NCBI GenBank assembly: GCA_003049465.1
Contig: PYSS01000036.1
Location: forward strand, 220,551-284,550
Source: Magnaporthiopsis rhizophila
Taxonomy: Eukaryota; Ascomycota; Sordariomycetes; Magnaporthales; Magnaporthaceae
Length of the DNA stretch: 64,000 bases
Reading direction: 5' to 3'
Part shown: positions 32,108-43,400 of the stretch, piece by piece
Layout of the letters: every line of letters begins with the position of its first letter
How positions within the stretch are numbered: the stretch's first letter is position 1
Notes under the pieces: generated by a model
The model's input: only the letters and a program-made list of their open reading frames with translations
What the model was told of the DNA's origin: nothing
Databases searched by the model: none
Made by a program: the position numbers and the translations under genes

Positions 32108-33253
32108 ATGCCACTGTAAGGGCCCAACCGCCTCTTCTCCCGGTGCATGCGTCTAGAAAGTGTGCGCAAAATCCACTGACCGCAAAAACCTCTTTCACAA
32201 AACAGTCATCTCCTGGGCAAAAAGTCATGGAACGTCTACAGCCCCGCCAACATCGCGCGCGTGCGCGCCGACGAGGAGGCCGCGCGCGCCGCGGACCAGG
32301 CGGTCGAAGACCGGCGGCGGGACCGCGAGGGCGCGCGGCGCATGGCGGTCCTACGCGGCGAGGCAGAGGATGAGGAGGAGCAGCCGGGTCGAGGGGCCGA
32401 CGAAGGCGACGATGACGATGCGCGCCGGCCAAGACGTAACAAGCCGCGCAGGCGCCACGGCGAGGACGAGACAGATTTCGAGATGCGCGTGGCGCGCGAG
32501 CGGCAGGCTGAGGCGGCGGTGGCGAGGGAGCGGGAGAACAGACGGGTGGGCGAGGAGGAGGCGGCCGTGGCGGCGCGGCCGATCGTGGATGGGAGGGGAC
32601 ACATTGATCTATTTGGGCAGGGCGGCGGCAGCGGCGGCAGCAACCGGGCAATAGCAGAGAAACATGCCGACGACGGCGGCGGGATGCGCTTTGCGGACGC
32701 GGCGGGGCGGGGGCCTGGGGCGGCGGGGAAGCCGTGGTACCTAAACGGCGGGACAGAGGCGGGCGGCGACGACGCGGGGCCCGAGGTGCCGACGCACAAT
32801 GTCTTTGGGCGCGAGGACCCGGGCCGCAAGGCGAGGGCGGCGGCGCGCTTCGTCTCGGGCGACCCGCTAGCTATCATGAAGAAAGGGGCGCGGCAGGCGC
32901 GCGAGGTCAACAGGAGCAGGCGGCGCGAGGCTGAGGAGCGCGAAGAGGCGCTGCGTGAGCTGAAGAGGGAGGAGCAACATCGGCGGAGGGCGGCGGAGGA
33001 GAGGAGGGAAAGCCGGCGGGACGACGGAGGCCGGGATCGGGACCGTGATCGTGACCGTGAGGGGTCGGAGCGCAGGCACGGTCGTGAGAATGACAGGCCT
33101 ACCAGGCGCCAAAAGAGCCGTGGGAGCAGAAGCAGGAGTCGGAGCGGCGAACGTCGGAGAGACCGGAGCAGGGACAGGCGGCGAAGGAGTCGTTCACCTC
33201 GGGACGAGCGCGAGAGTGGTCGGAGTGGGCGGGACCGGCGGCATCACAATTGA
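32108..33253 (+). CDS. LENG1-like protein with CIR_N domain
   Basis: Proteins of this group carry the N-terminal CIR_N domain (as in CBF1-interacting corepressor and LENG1) and are linked to spliceosomal complexes. Exon 1 is only 8 nt (32108..32115, ATGCCACT); exon 2 is 32206..33253. The 90-nt intron (GTAAGG to ACAG) gives 351 residues. Splicing yields MPLHLLGKKSWNVYSPANI followed by ARVRADEEAA, the family's exact opening; without it the conserved start is lost. The rest is highly charged: EERRR-type helices, Gly-rich linker, a conserved THNVFGREDPGRKARA-like block near 220-240. The C-terminal Arg/Ser- and Arg/Asp-rich tail (last 60 residues) resembles RS domains of splicing proteins. The gene is convergent with the next gene, 174 bp apart. 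Confidence 0.8.
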
Positions 33254-33427
33254 GAGGCTGATGGCCTGTATATTAGGTGATCCAGTCACTTTGCCGTGTT
33301 TCTGTTATACAAGATTACAATACAAGCATGAAGCTTGCCGGTGCCGTTTCCACCCAGCCAAAAACGCCATGCTCAGCAAAACAAACAAAAACGCAGGAAC
33401 AGCCAGAACGATGTATTCTTCATTTGA

Positions 33428-34075
33428 TCACTTGGTCTTCCACGGCAGCGAGATGTCGACGGGCTGCATGTCCTTGTCGACCATGGCCGCCAGCCTCTCG
33501 ATGCCCATCCCTCCAAGGGCCGCTAGGACGAGCGCCGCGGTCTCGGCGCTCAGCCCCTCGGCGCGGTCGCAGTAGACGTCGAGCCCCTCGGCCGTGAAGA
33601 GCGTGGGCGCGAACCAGGTCACGGCCCACCGCTCGACCCCCGCGCCCGACGCGAGCGGCCGCTCGCCCCAGCCCAGGACCTCCCAGTGGCTGGTGACGAA
33701 GAAGAGCAGGCCCTTGCCGCGCCAGTCCCACGACGTGTTGTTGTTGTTGTTGTTGCTGTTGTTGTTGTTGTCGCCGTCGCTGCAGGCCGTGTCGACGCCC
33801 GCGACCGACTTGACGCCGCCCTTGCCGCTCCGGTTCTCGTACTCGACCATGTCGTCGATGCGGGCCGGCGAGGATGAGGAAGAAGGCAGCGGCTTGTAGG
33901 TGATGCGGACGTTGCGGGCGGTGCGCCACATGGACAGCGTCGAGTGCGTCACGGACCAGGTGCGGTGGAGGAACTCTGCCGAGGGGCCGCTGTTGGAAGC
34001 TGGGGAGGAGGCGGAGGAGGAGGAGGCATATTTGGACGGGGCGCGGAGGGTGATGGCTGCTGCTGGTGACGACAT
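33428..34075 (-). CDS. conserved ascomycete protein of unknown function
   Basis: Single exon, 215 residues, starting at an ATG whose downstream sequence is disordered (Ser/Ala-rich, 1-33). The conserved part begins FLHRTWSVTHSTLSMWRTA with NVRITYKPLP, then WDWRGKGLLFFVTSHWEVLG, ERWAVTWFAPTLFTAEGLDV and a helical end (GLSAETAALVLAALGGMGIE). The alternating beta-strand pattern with a conserved Trp near the start suggests a lipocalin-like barrel, but that is inference. A poly-Asn run sits in a loop around residues 102-112. There is no signal peptide. I recall close relatives across filamentous ascomycetes, all uncharacterised. The gene is convergent with the LENG1-like gene. Confidence 0.7.
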   Translation of the reverse strand: MSSPAAAITLRAPSKYASSSSASSPASNSGPSAEFLHRTWSVTHSTLSMWRTARNVRITYKPLPSSSSSPARIDDMVEYENRSGKGGVKSVAGVDTACSDGDNNNNSNNNNNNTSWDWRGKGLLFFVTSHWEVLGWGERPLASGAGVERWAVTWFAPTLFTAEGLDVYCDRAEGLSAETAALVLAALGGMGIERLAAMVDKDMQPVDISLPWKTK

Positions 34076-35541
34076 TTTCGGCTGTAGTGGGCACCAGACG
34101 GCGGCTGGTACAGCCCGGTGGCGAAGGGGTGAGACTTAAGGAACTGATGGGTTTGGGAGAAATCGGATGCCCGGATGGGGGAAGCTAGGCGATTGATTGA
34201 GCCACGCCTGACCCCTGCGCCTCGCAGCGTCTCAGGGTTCTCAAACATCCCCTATCGCCAAGCTCGAGCTCCCCATCACGTTCACCAATAGAAAAGTCTG
34301 GAAGGTAAAGGGAAAAGAAAATAAAACGTGCGAAGCTCTCGGGGAGGGGCAGACGTTTAAAAGAGATGTGCTGGATGATTCTACCCACAAGCAAGTAGAA
34401 CCCAAGCTGGACACAAACCATTAAGGATTACCCCAGCGGTTAGCCCCCCTGATGCAAATGTATCTACAGCCTACTTGGTACCTAGTGTTTTCTGGGCCGC
34501 TGGAGCTCTCACTGAATTCAATAAGGCGTTGAGAATCAACATTAGATTTTGAACTTCTTTTGAGCCCGTGCCTCCTCTGTATTCGTCTGGGCAGCTGTGC
34601 CTATCGCTAAACACACCGATGTCGCTGGGCCGATCGGTAAGGGCACCGTATTAGCGGGTCCGGGGTTCGGAACAGGGGGGTGGGGGGTTAATACCTTTAC
34701 CGTTTCTATGTACAATATACAGGGGTGTATAAGCGTACTTTGATTAAGGATAGCGCTGTGGAGCCATTGATTCACGTTGATCTCCATACCACAGATGCCC
34801 TGCCGTTGGTTGGGCACACACTGAGCTGAACCAGGTGCCTTGCACATCACCGTTTCCAAGCCCATAGGGCTTTCAAGCAGTAGCAACTCTATTGCGTTAC
34901 AGGGCCACCAATTGTCATGACCTCTGGCCCGTCTTTTGCGGCCTTGTGCCTGCTTGTTCGCAGCGGCTAAAGGGCACACATCCGCGGGCCTCGCCCTGGC
35001 TTCACCAAGTGCCCGAGTTTTTCAGTCACATCATACGTCTTCAAGAGATCACGCCCCCAAAACTGACCGAGCATTTTGTGCACAACCTGCCTAATTAGAA
35101 CCCATTGGTGTGGTCAGCATGTAAACCAAGGCACTGGCTACCTCGCAAGTCAATTGCCGTGGGCTGACATCACGGAAGTTGGACGGGTTGCTTGGCCAGA
35201 GGCTTTGAGTGCGGAACACTCCTGTTGGCCATGCAATCGACCTGCGGAAGCGTTACGCCAAAGGCGCCTTGACGGAAGCTGGCAAAGGCTCAAACCAACA
35301 GCACGCCCGCATGGACATAAAAGGCCGCACACGCTGCCGGAACATGGCGTGTCAACCAGCATTTCCTCTATGGGCTGCTTCACATCTCTGATCCACGTAG
35401 CACCCGTCTTCCAAGCACGCCTCAAACGATTTCCTGCAACTTGAAGCCGTTCAGACCCGTCTTCTCTCAAGCCTTTTATATCCACTCTTGTAGCACCCAC
35501 CAGCCGATTCCGGAACATCAATTCCCTCGCGACCCGCAAAC
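34076..35541. other. 1.5-kb spacer upstream of the sulfotransferase-HAD gene
   Basis: AT-richer than neighbours. A G-rich patch (GGGGGGTGGGGGG-like) lies near 34,674. TATA-like words occur at 35,317 (ATAAAAGG) and 35,470 (TTTTATAT), the latter 70 bases before the next ATG. No gene or transposon end recognised. Confidence 0.5.
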
Positions 35542-37047
35542 ATGGAAGACGCCACTCAATCGTCTCGCCAGGCTCCTCAGATCCGCTTCCTGGTGGCCTG
35601 CCCTCGCAGCGGCTCGACGCTTCTGATGAGGGTATTCGCCGAGTCCTCTGACTGCGCCGTCACCAGCCGGCTGATCCTGATGGGGAAGGCAGGCTCCAGC
35701 GAACCCTTTCGTCCGGACTACTCGATCTTGGAGGACCCGAATAGCCACGATGTCTTTCTCAAGGCTCTGGACTCGGGCAAGCGGCTCCTCATCAGCAAGG
35801 AAGAGCTCGGAAACAGCAGCAACAAGGGAGAGTGCCTCTACGACGTGTGTCCGACGCCCGCCGCATACGTCATGACCCGACCTGTCTTCCTGATCCGCGA
35901 CCCAGTCCGCGTCTTCGACAGCTGGAAGAACGTTGGATGGACCGACATGCAGAGTCTGGTCGACTGCTACACGAACATGTTCCAAATGCTCGATCGAGCT
36001 CCCTCGCACGCCACTTCATGCCTCCTCTACGAGAAGCTTGTTCAAGACCCCCAAAAGGAGCTCGAGACCATCTGTGCCAGGTGGGGGCTGCCATTCCACA
36101 AGGACATGCTCGGCTTCAAGAAGCCGTTCGGGTCTTCCTTCATCTTCTCGAGCGATCGGGAGAGGACGATCTACTGCGAGGAAAAGCCCTTGGGTCTCTT
36201 CAAGACCGTCGAGACCAGCTCCTCCATCGTCCCCGACGTGCCGCCGCATGGGCTCCTGTCCAACGACGAAAAAACCCGCATCGAGGACCAGCTCGGCCGT
36301 CTGTACCTCCGCTGCTGGCGGGACGACGCTCAGCGCCTCCGGGCCATCCTCCTGGAAAAGACTTGGGTCGGCTTCGACCTCGACGATACTCTGCACGAGT
36401 TTCGCCACGCTTCCTCCGCCGCCACCGCGACCGTCTTTGCCAGCATCACCGAGCGGCATGGAGTCCCCGCGCCCGCCCTGAGACAGGAGTACTCCAAGAT
36501 CCTCCGAAAGAGAACGGCGAACGCGTTCTCTGATGGAAAGACCTCCTTCGACTACCGAAGAGAGCGGTTCTCCTTGCTCCTAGAGCACTTCTCGCTGCCC
36601 CACGATGCAGAGTTCATGGACAGTCTTCTGGCGTCCTACGAAGCCGCCCTGGTGGCATCGTTCGAGCTGAAGTGCGGTGCATTAAGCCTCCTGTCAACAG
36701 TCAAGAGCCTCGGCAAAAAGATCGTCGTCATCACTGAGGGCCCCCAGGATGCCCAAGAGCGGACGGTCGAAGCCCTTGGCATCGCCGGCCACGTCGACTT
36801 CCTCGCCACCACGAACCGTTTCGGCGTGTCCAAGGTCGACGGCCTGTTCGGCAAAGTCCTGCAGCACTTGGGCGTGTACCCTAGCGACGTTGCGTACGTT
36901 GGCGACAACTACGAGCGAGACGTGGCGCCCGCCATGGCGGAGGGGATCTTCTCGATCCATCTCGCCGAGGCGAAGAGCGTGTCTTTGGCTTCGTTCCCGC
37001 CGCAGGTCAACACGTTGAAGAAGCTGCAGATGATCCTCTCTGGATGA
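35542..37047 (+). CDS. sulfotransferase-like / HAD hydrolase fusion protein
   Basis: Single-exon gene of 501 residues with two enzyme modules. Residues 13-220 are P-loop sulfotransferase-like: FLVACPRSGSTLL has the 5'-phosphosulfate loop (PRSGSTLL, 21-28), and FLIRDPVRVFDSW (116-128) is the 3'-phosphate segment with conserved Arg and Ser. Residues 274-500 are a haloacid-dehalogenase hydrolase. Motif I is FDLDDT with nucleophile Asp279 and acid Asp281; motif II is VVITEG; the motif III Lys is in FGVSKVDGLFG; motif IV is GDNYERD. All four motifs are present, so both halves look functional. HAD enzymes are usually phosphatases, and nucleotide release (for instance PAP) would be one way to link the two activities, but substrate is unknown. 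No signal peptide, so cytosolic. Confidence 0.8.
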   Translation: MEDATQSSRQAPQIRFLVACPRSGSTLLMRVFAESSDCAVTSRLILMGKAGSSEPFRPDYSILEDPNSHDVFLKALDSGKRLLISKEELGNSSNKGECLYDVCPTPAAYVMTRPVFLIRDPVRVFDSWKNVGWTDMQSLVDCYTNMFQMLDRAPSHATSCLLYEKLVQDPQKELETICARWGLPFHKDMLGFKKPFGSSFIFSSDRERTIYCEEKPLGLFKTVETSSSIVPDVPPHGLLSNDEKTRIEDQLGRLYLRCWRDDAQRLRAILLEKTWVGFDLDDTLHEFRHASSAATATVFASITERHGVPAPALRQEYSKILRKRTANAFSDGKTSFDYRRERFSLLLEHFSLPHDAEFMDSLLASYEAALVASFELKCGALSLLSTVKSLGKKIVVITEGPQDAQERTVEALGIAGHVDFLATTNRFGVSKVDGLFGKVLQHLGVYPSDVAYVGDNYERDVAPAMAEGIFSIHLAEAKSVSLASFPPQVNTLKKLQMILSG

Positions 37048-37500
37048 TCGACACGGTGAAAGGGATTTCCGAATCCCGGCGGTGAGGCCAGCTCGACTGT
37101 TTTTGGTGCAAGTGCCTGCCTAGGCAGACCGGGGTAGTCTGCCACAGCTGAAACTTAGACTTAATTGCGGCCACTAGCTGAGCGCTTCGTGAGTCCGAGG
37201 GAGCTCGCATCTATTTCAACATTTCAGGGGCCCACTGAATGTAAGGCCAGCACCGCAGCCACGCATGATGGTGATACTGAAAATCCCTGTAGCGCATTGT
37301 GGAGGCTGGAGCAATAATCCGAGTGCGAGCTCGAGGCGACGATCCTGCGGGCGGTCGAGGCCCAACACCCTAGGTACCCAAATTAGATAAGTGTTGAAGT
37401 ATTTTTTTTTCTTGCCAAGTTTGCGTTTGAACTCCTCTTGTCCATCTTCACGTTAATCGCAACTCACAACACATAGCACGGGCAGGCAGATATCATCGCA
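37048..37500. other. spacer before the membrane-protein gene
   Basis: 453 bases of non-coding sequence; contains a TAGGTACC word and a short T run near 37,403. Nothing else seen. Confidence 0.6.
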
Positions 37501-39859
37501 ATGTCTGGATCGGTTTACATCGGCGTGTGGACAAACTATTATAGTGAGTCTACCCTGATAGTGCGGCGAGATATTTGCAAATCACTAATACAGCAAGCTC
37601 TCAAGCCAACACCGTTACTCTCACCGTCACCCAAGATGTCGGTTCCGTCCTGACTGCCGCCTTGGCGCTCTTTGTGAGCGTGGCCATAAGCCATCTCTGG
37701 TCCATCGTCTGCTTCATCATCCACCAGATTCGATCAACGCCACAACCTCGCTCTGGAATCCACCATCAGCGCCAGGCTCTCCTCCGCAACAACACCACCG
37801 CGGCGTGGACGGCATGGGTGCTGATCAAGCTGGCCTGGACCTGGCGAGGGAAGGCGCGAGGCGTCGCCGGCGGCACGGCGGTCCTGGTGCCAATCTCGGT
37901 CCTGTTTGTCGCCTTCATCGCCGGCATGTCCATCCTATCGTCCAGGATCCAGCTTATAAACAGCGACGTGCTCTTGACCGGCCAGGAATGCGGCCGGGTG
38001 CCACCCCTGACCGTGAACGAGGACGGGAAATGGCGTCCGGCAGAAGGGCAGGCGGCTATCACTATGCTGAAATGGTCCTACGAGCGCGCCACCGAGTACG
38101 GCCAGAACTGCTACGGCCCAGCGACTTCACCCGACGACCCGGAACCACCCTCGTGCAGGGACTTCCCGCTTACTAGAGTGCCTATGTCCATACGCGTGGG
38201 CGTGCCGTGTCCGTTCGGGGATAGCATTTGCGCGGAGCCAAGCGGCGCAATCACGCTGGACACGGGGCTGATCGACTCTAACGACCACCTCGGCGTCAAC
38301 TCCCCGCCCGGGGACCGCATAAAGTACCAGAAGATCATGACCTGTTCTCCGATAAGAGCGGAAAACTACTCGAGCCCCTGGATGGCAAAGCCTCCCCGGG
38401 ATTCGGGGCTAAGCGACGCAGCGCCTGCCGCGGGGGTCTTCTATAAGACTTATAACCTCGGGCCGGGCCGCGATACAAACTACACGTGGCTGAGCAGCAA
38501 CAAAACGACAGACACGATCTACCATCTTTCGTAAGTATTTCAACCTGTGTCCCCGTAAACCTGCAAAATGGAGTCAAAGTCGGAGAAGGGGAGACTAATG
38601 ACCTCAACAAAAAAAAAATAAAAAGTGCCCTGAGTTCCCCAGCCCATAGTCGCCACGACGATCCCGAAGCGGCCGAGTGGAGGCCGATCCCGCAGCTCGC
38701 CGTCAAGGACGCGGATGTCACGCTGCTGATCCTCCGCAACGAGGTCCTGTACCAAGAAGCCGTCCGGGACCCCTGGTTCCGCGCCTCCACCGTGGGGTAC
38801 GTAGGCGGCTACTACACGGCCGACCAGATGGCGGCGTCCTTCATCGCCTGCGCCGAGAGGCACCGCATCTGCAGCGGCAACACATCGTGCACGGCCTTCG
38901 GCGGCATATCGGTCAACGCCACCGCGGCTGGGGCCGCGGTGACGGCCGGCAGCGACCAGTCCGTCCGGCTCAACCGACAGCAAAAGGCCGTGTACGACCT
39001 GTTAGAGCGCGCCAACTTCGGATCGCTGCTGGGCTTCATCAGGGGCGGCACGCGCCTGCTGCGGGCGCTCGACTTTGTCGCCTACCAGAAGGGGCTGCCC
39101 GGGCTGGACGTGCGCCACGTCTTCTCCAACGGCCTGCCCGAGGACCAGTGGCAGGTCGAGGTGGCGGCAATGTTCAACGACACGGTCGCCAACTTGCAGG
39201 TCCTGGCCTCCCAGCTCGCCGCCCCGCCGGGGGAACTGCCCGTGCCCGTGCCCACGTCCGTGGACACCAACAGCAGCAGCAGCAGCAGCAGCAGCACAAC
39301 CACCACCACCACCAGCAACAAGAACAAGAACAGGAACAACACCAGCGTGCGCACGTCGTCGTCCTCGTTCAAGCTCGCCCAGTTCATAAAGCGGCCGAAC
39401 GTGACCGCGGAGATGGCGAGCGTGTGCGACCGCGTGCGCAGGCGGAACCTGGAGCAGCACGCCAACTTCGCCTTCGTGCCCCTGATCTCCGTGGTGGTTG
39501 CCGGGCTCGTCGTCATGCTCTTCAACCTCTGCTGCATCCCCAACGCCATCTTCTGGCTGCAAAGGAAGGTCTTCGACAGGAAGGGCCGCCGCTGCGGCTA
39601 CCGCCAGCGCGAGTGGCGGGAGGGCCACCTGTTCATGCTGCAAAAGGCGAAGCTCGAGGGCCAAGGGTTCGGGCCCTGGGAGGTCGACGAGGGCTGGGAC
39701 ATCCCCTGGATGTCCGCCGCGTCGCGCGAACGCTTGCCGCTGGTGGTCCAGAGCGAGACGGCGTACCTCCCCGGGCCGCAGCTCGTGCCGGCCAGCAATG
39801 GCATCATCACTGGGGACCCTAAGCGGTCGACTAGTGATTGGTATGAGGCATCTAAATAG
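37501..39859 (+). CDS. multi-pass membrane protein of unknown function
   Basis: Three exons: 37501..37543, 37594..38530 and 38650..39859, with introns of 50 and 119 nt (GTGAGT to TACAG; GTAAGT to CCATAG). They give 729 residues. Membrane segments: about 30-52 (VLTAALALFVSVAISHLWSI), 107-127 (TAVLVPISVLFVAFIAGMSI), and near the C-terminal side (FVPLISVVVAGLVVMLFNLC). The first is followed by HHQRQALLRNN, a motif I associate with a large ascomycete family of uncharacterised membrane proteins. The long middle part carries many NxT/S sites and paired cysteines, so it probably faces the outside. A Ser/Thr/Asn-rich low-complexity insert lies near residues 520-550. The tail is cytosolic. Exon 3's acceptor was chosen because it alone keeps frame. 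Function cannot be inferred. Confidence 0.7.
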
Positions 39860-41818
39860 GTACCTGTACCACTCTAAATAATTCTTCAGTGGATTTGGGG
39901 ATATTCATATTGTAGTAGCAGTGGTGGAAGGTAATCGTAGTTAGCACAGCTGTATAAAAGATCATTGCCCTCGGTCAACCTTAATGAAGCACAGAACGTG
40001 GAGGGGCCTCTGCCCCTGGCGTAAGAACCTAGCTGCTGGCATTGTTCCACTGTCTACCCAGGTGCTTAGGTATGGAGTGCTTTACGTGCTATCATCTCGC
40101 CACCCCCAAGTGTCCAAGGCTACCCGAGTCCACGGCAGATCCTGTGTTTGTGATGAACCTGATCGCTCATGCCAGCCGACAGTCCAAGACCACCAATTTC
40201 GGTGCATCTTGGATGTGCTGCCATACCGAGAGGGAACGAAAGCATTCTCGTCCTGTGTAATTTCCCTCCACCCGTTCGGGGCACAGCCCACACAAAAGAG
40301 CAGATGGAACGCACCCTGGCACAGAAGCAATATTTCACTGAGGCCCACCTACCCCTGACCAATCGCCAAAGCCAGGCTGTCTAAAGCAGGCGTCGCGGTT
40401 CCTGCAATGTTATCAATAAGCATTATCTGTGATTGCGTGGTTCCCTTTGGGCTTCTTGGTGCTTGTGGCTTACATGTAGTCGGTCCTAGCTGCCACTTGT
40501 GTTTCCGCCGTTGTGTGGCGACAGAAGCACGCCGGCGAGCTGCTTCTTCTTTTTCTGGATCTTCATTGTCTCCTATCCTCCGAGCACACCATTTGTCAGC
40601 CAAGGCACTTATGCGTACGGTACAAAGATGGTCCTCGTGGCCTGTTTGTCTATTTTCTGCCAGCTCTCACTTACCTCCTCAAAGGAGTGTCGGATGTGGA
40701 AGCGGATAGTGGCCACCATTTTTGTCTGACCGATGCGGTGGATTCGTGCTAATTCCTGATCCTCCAGAGTCGGATTCCTACAAAGGATCCCACATTGTCA
40801 GCTCGGCCACCCCTGTCTAAAGCGGGCCATCCTTGGTAAAGGCCTCTTCCTCGCGTCGGTTCATGATCCTACCAGTGCGACTCCATGACGTAGGTCCTCG
40901 AGGCCACGGTGAGCGTCGACCTGCGCGAGAAGGTCGGTCAGCCCAAGCGCGAAGTAACACTTTGGAGTGGACTGTCCTACCCGACCGCGCCGCAAGACAG
41001 AGTCAAGAGCATCACTCGGATCTGGTAAGAGCCCGAGACCTGGTTGACGAATCTAGCGGAGGTCAGCAGTTTCCTCGGATGGCAGCATCGGAGATGTCTT
41101 CGAACTTATCGGACGCCAGCACGCCAATGCCAAAGCGGCGCCGAGGTCAGGGCGAAAATCGCCACGACCGACAATACCTGCGATCTGGAATAGATCTACG
41201 GTCGGCAGGGGAAATATCCTTGATTTTTATAAATGTACGTTACCATGCAAAAGCAAACCGTAATAGGCTGGTCGGTGACTTGACAGGCTTTGCGTGGAGG
41301 TTCCTCCCAGAGTCGACGGCAATGTCCCTGGGGCTGATGGGACCGGTAATTCCAGATAGATAGCTTCACTCGCGGCCGATATTGGGAATCTGGCCGGGAG
41401 CGAGTTGTCGGAAGAAAGATTCGGGACTGGTTGCGGAAGTGCGTATGGCTGCGCAGATGGCCAACCCGATGGGGCTGGTGACGCAAGATGCTGTGAGAAC
41501 ATGGACATATCCAGTGGTAGCTCCGGCGGCGAGGCTCGGCGGCCACCAGAAAGCGGTAACTGTCGCGCGCCATTCCGTGCTGGCTGGACGCTTGAAGTGC
41601 GTGGAAATCCCACCGGGTGGCCATCGACCTTTCCAAGCGTTTTCGTTTGTCCCCGAAGTGACAGGCGGCCCATTGTGAACTACTTTTTCTCTCTGGGTCC
41701 GGCAATGCGCCGTCTAGGTAGGAGGAAATCCCAGGGAGGCCAGAACGCTGCGCCAGTCAGGCTAGAGGCCGCTCCCAAGAACAGAACCTTGACAAAGCCC
41801 TCAGGCCGACCCATTCGC
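39860..41818. other. spacer, possibly with degraded sequence
   Basis: No intact gene. A 531-base plus-strand frame (40833-41363) and a Pro/Ser-rich minus-strand frame (41227-41673) overlap but match nothing I recognise. They may be remnants of accessory genes or the degraded 5' part of the NACHT pseudogene that follows. Confidence 0.4.
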
Positions 41819-43400
41819 GCGATTTCAGCACATTACGCTCGCTCATGTTCGCAAGGCGGCGACCAAGCTCGAGGAACAGCTCGCTGCCGGACAATCTCTC
41901 CGCAACCTGCGCCGTGTAGCACCCCTTCTTGATGTATTTGAACGCTACTCCAAGGCAGCCGAGTCTCCTTTGCCACGGCGTACCCTACATGAGGCTGTTC
42001 TGGGCTCCTGTCACAGAAATTCTCCGCGCATCATCAGAATCGATCGAGGCTCGGAGAAGATTATCAAGGGATGCTCTGAGCTTGCCTCCACGCTCCAATC
42101 ATTCCAGTTTCTCAGGGCTGCTTTCAAGGACGAGGCCACACTCCAAGATACACTTGCGATCATCTACGCCTACATTCTAGAGTTCCGCAAGCACGCGTAC
42201 ATATACGTGCACAAAAAGTGGTAGGCAACAGCTCCTTCAACCTCCGCGGTTATATCTGGCTGACTGTTCTGGCAATATAGGCTGCAAAAATGTGGGGCCG
42301 CGGCTGCATCGCGGCTGCACAAGGCGACAGACCCGGGTCAAGGGGTCGCTCCTTCCGTATCTACTAGACGCTGGAGGGCTTATAACATTTGGTCCTGCCC
42401 GCTACAGATATTGAATACGGACGCCAAGTTGGTGTAGCGGTTATGAGGATGGGTCGAGTCGACACCGGGACCCTACCTGTACTCCGTTGCGTTAGCCGCT
42501 TGGGTTGACGGTTCGAGCCCCCGTATGGGGGTTTATGTCGGGTTCGACCCCCGTCGCGAAGTAAACCAAGTGGTTTCGTAGCTGTCCACCCGAGAGGTTG
42601 GGCGGTGAGCTCTTGTCTTTTTCGGTCCTTCTTTTTCCCCAGATGAGGTCAAGCGTTCAGTGATGGGCCTACCTGAAAAGATCACCGAATTGTAAGTCTT
42701 TTGACACCCGTTGCTCGGGACCCTTTTACTCCGACTGACGACTACCAATATCAGCTACCAGCAAAACTTGACCGGGATCCTCAACTGCTTGGATGCCCAG
42801 TCGGTGGACCGCATCAGATGCGCCCTGGGATAGGTCGCTTTTGCTAAACGACCTCTCAAACGGCTCGAACTGCTCTCGGCGGTTTCATTCAGTGCTATAG
42901 GGGTCGCCATTCAAAACCTCGCTCCGAGGTGCCTTCTAGACGAATGTGCCTCCCTCGCGGTGAAGCAGGATGACACGACTCTTGTGGTCGTCCATGTTTC
43001 TGCAAAAGAGTACAAATTAACACTCGATTTCCGTACAAGCGGATCAAATTAACGGCCTCGCAGATTTTTTTTACAGGAACATTCGCGAGGTCTCGCCGTT
43101 CTCGCGCAAGGCGTCATCCAAGGACATTGCCGAGCAGCGATATCCCGTCTGATCTCCGGCTTGCACGTCTTCGGTCAGGACTATGAGGAGAGAGCAAGAA
43201 ACATGCGAGTCGTCAAGGGCATCCACGGGTTCCACGTGTACGCGACGGAGCGCTGGCTTGATGACCTCCTGTCCATAAGCGCAGGGTCAGACACCGCGGA
43301 TCGACGCAGGCTGATGAGGCTGGCCTACCCCCCGGTGCTACGACTTGAGGAGAGGAACATTTTTTACTGCAAGGCCCCACACCAAAACAAAAGGGAACAT
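41819..43400 (+). pseudogene. decayed NACHT/STAND (fungal NLR-like) gene
   Basis: STAND NTPases act in fungal self/non-self recognition. Two recognisable parts remain. From 41,819 to 42,222 is the N-terminal helical region of these proteins (called DUF7708, as I recall): GQSLRNLRRVAPLLDVFERY, then LCHGVPYMRLFWAPVTEILR in another frame, then TLAIIYAYILEFRKHAYIYV in a third. Frameshifts therefore lie near 41,965 and 42,055. From about 42,640 to 43,330 is the winged-helix-like region that normally follows the NTPase: GILNCLDAQSVDRIRCALG, a TAG at 42831-42833 where relatives have Trp, then VAFAKRPLKRLELLSAVSFS and, after an apparent intron, GLHVFGQDYEERARNMRVVK. Only about 400 bases separate the two parts, so the Walker A/B NACHT core (normally about 1.5 kb) is missing. 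Remnant introns retain splice consensus. Confidence 0.72.
42428..42535 (+). other. tRNA-like sequence with pol III A- and B-box matches
   Basis: TTGGTGTAGCGGTTAT at 42,429 resembles the 5' part of tRNA-Glu/Gln and contains an A box. A B-box-like GGTTCGAGCCC lies about 80 bases on (near 42,510). Acceptor and T stems do not pair properly, so this is not a functional tRNA; it may be a tRNA relic or tRNA-derived SINE fragment. It sits where the NACHT core is missing. Confidence 0.35.
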
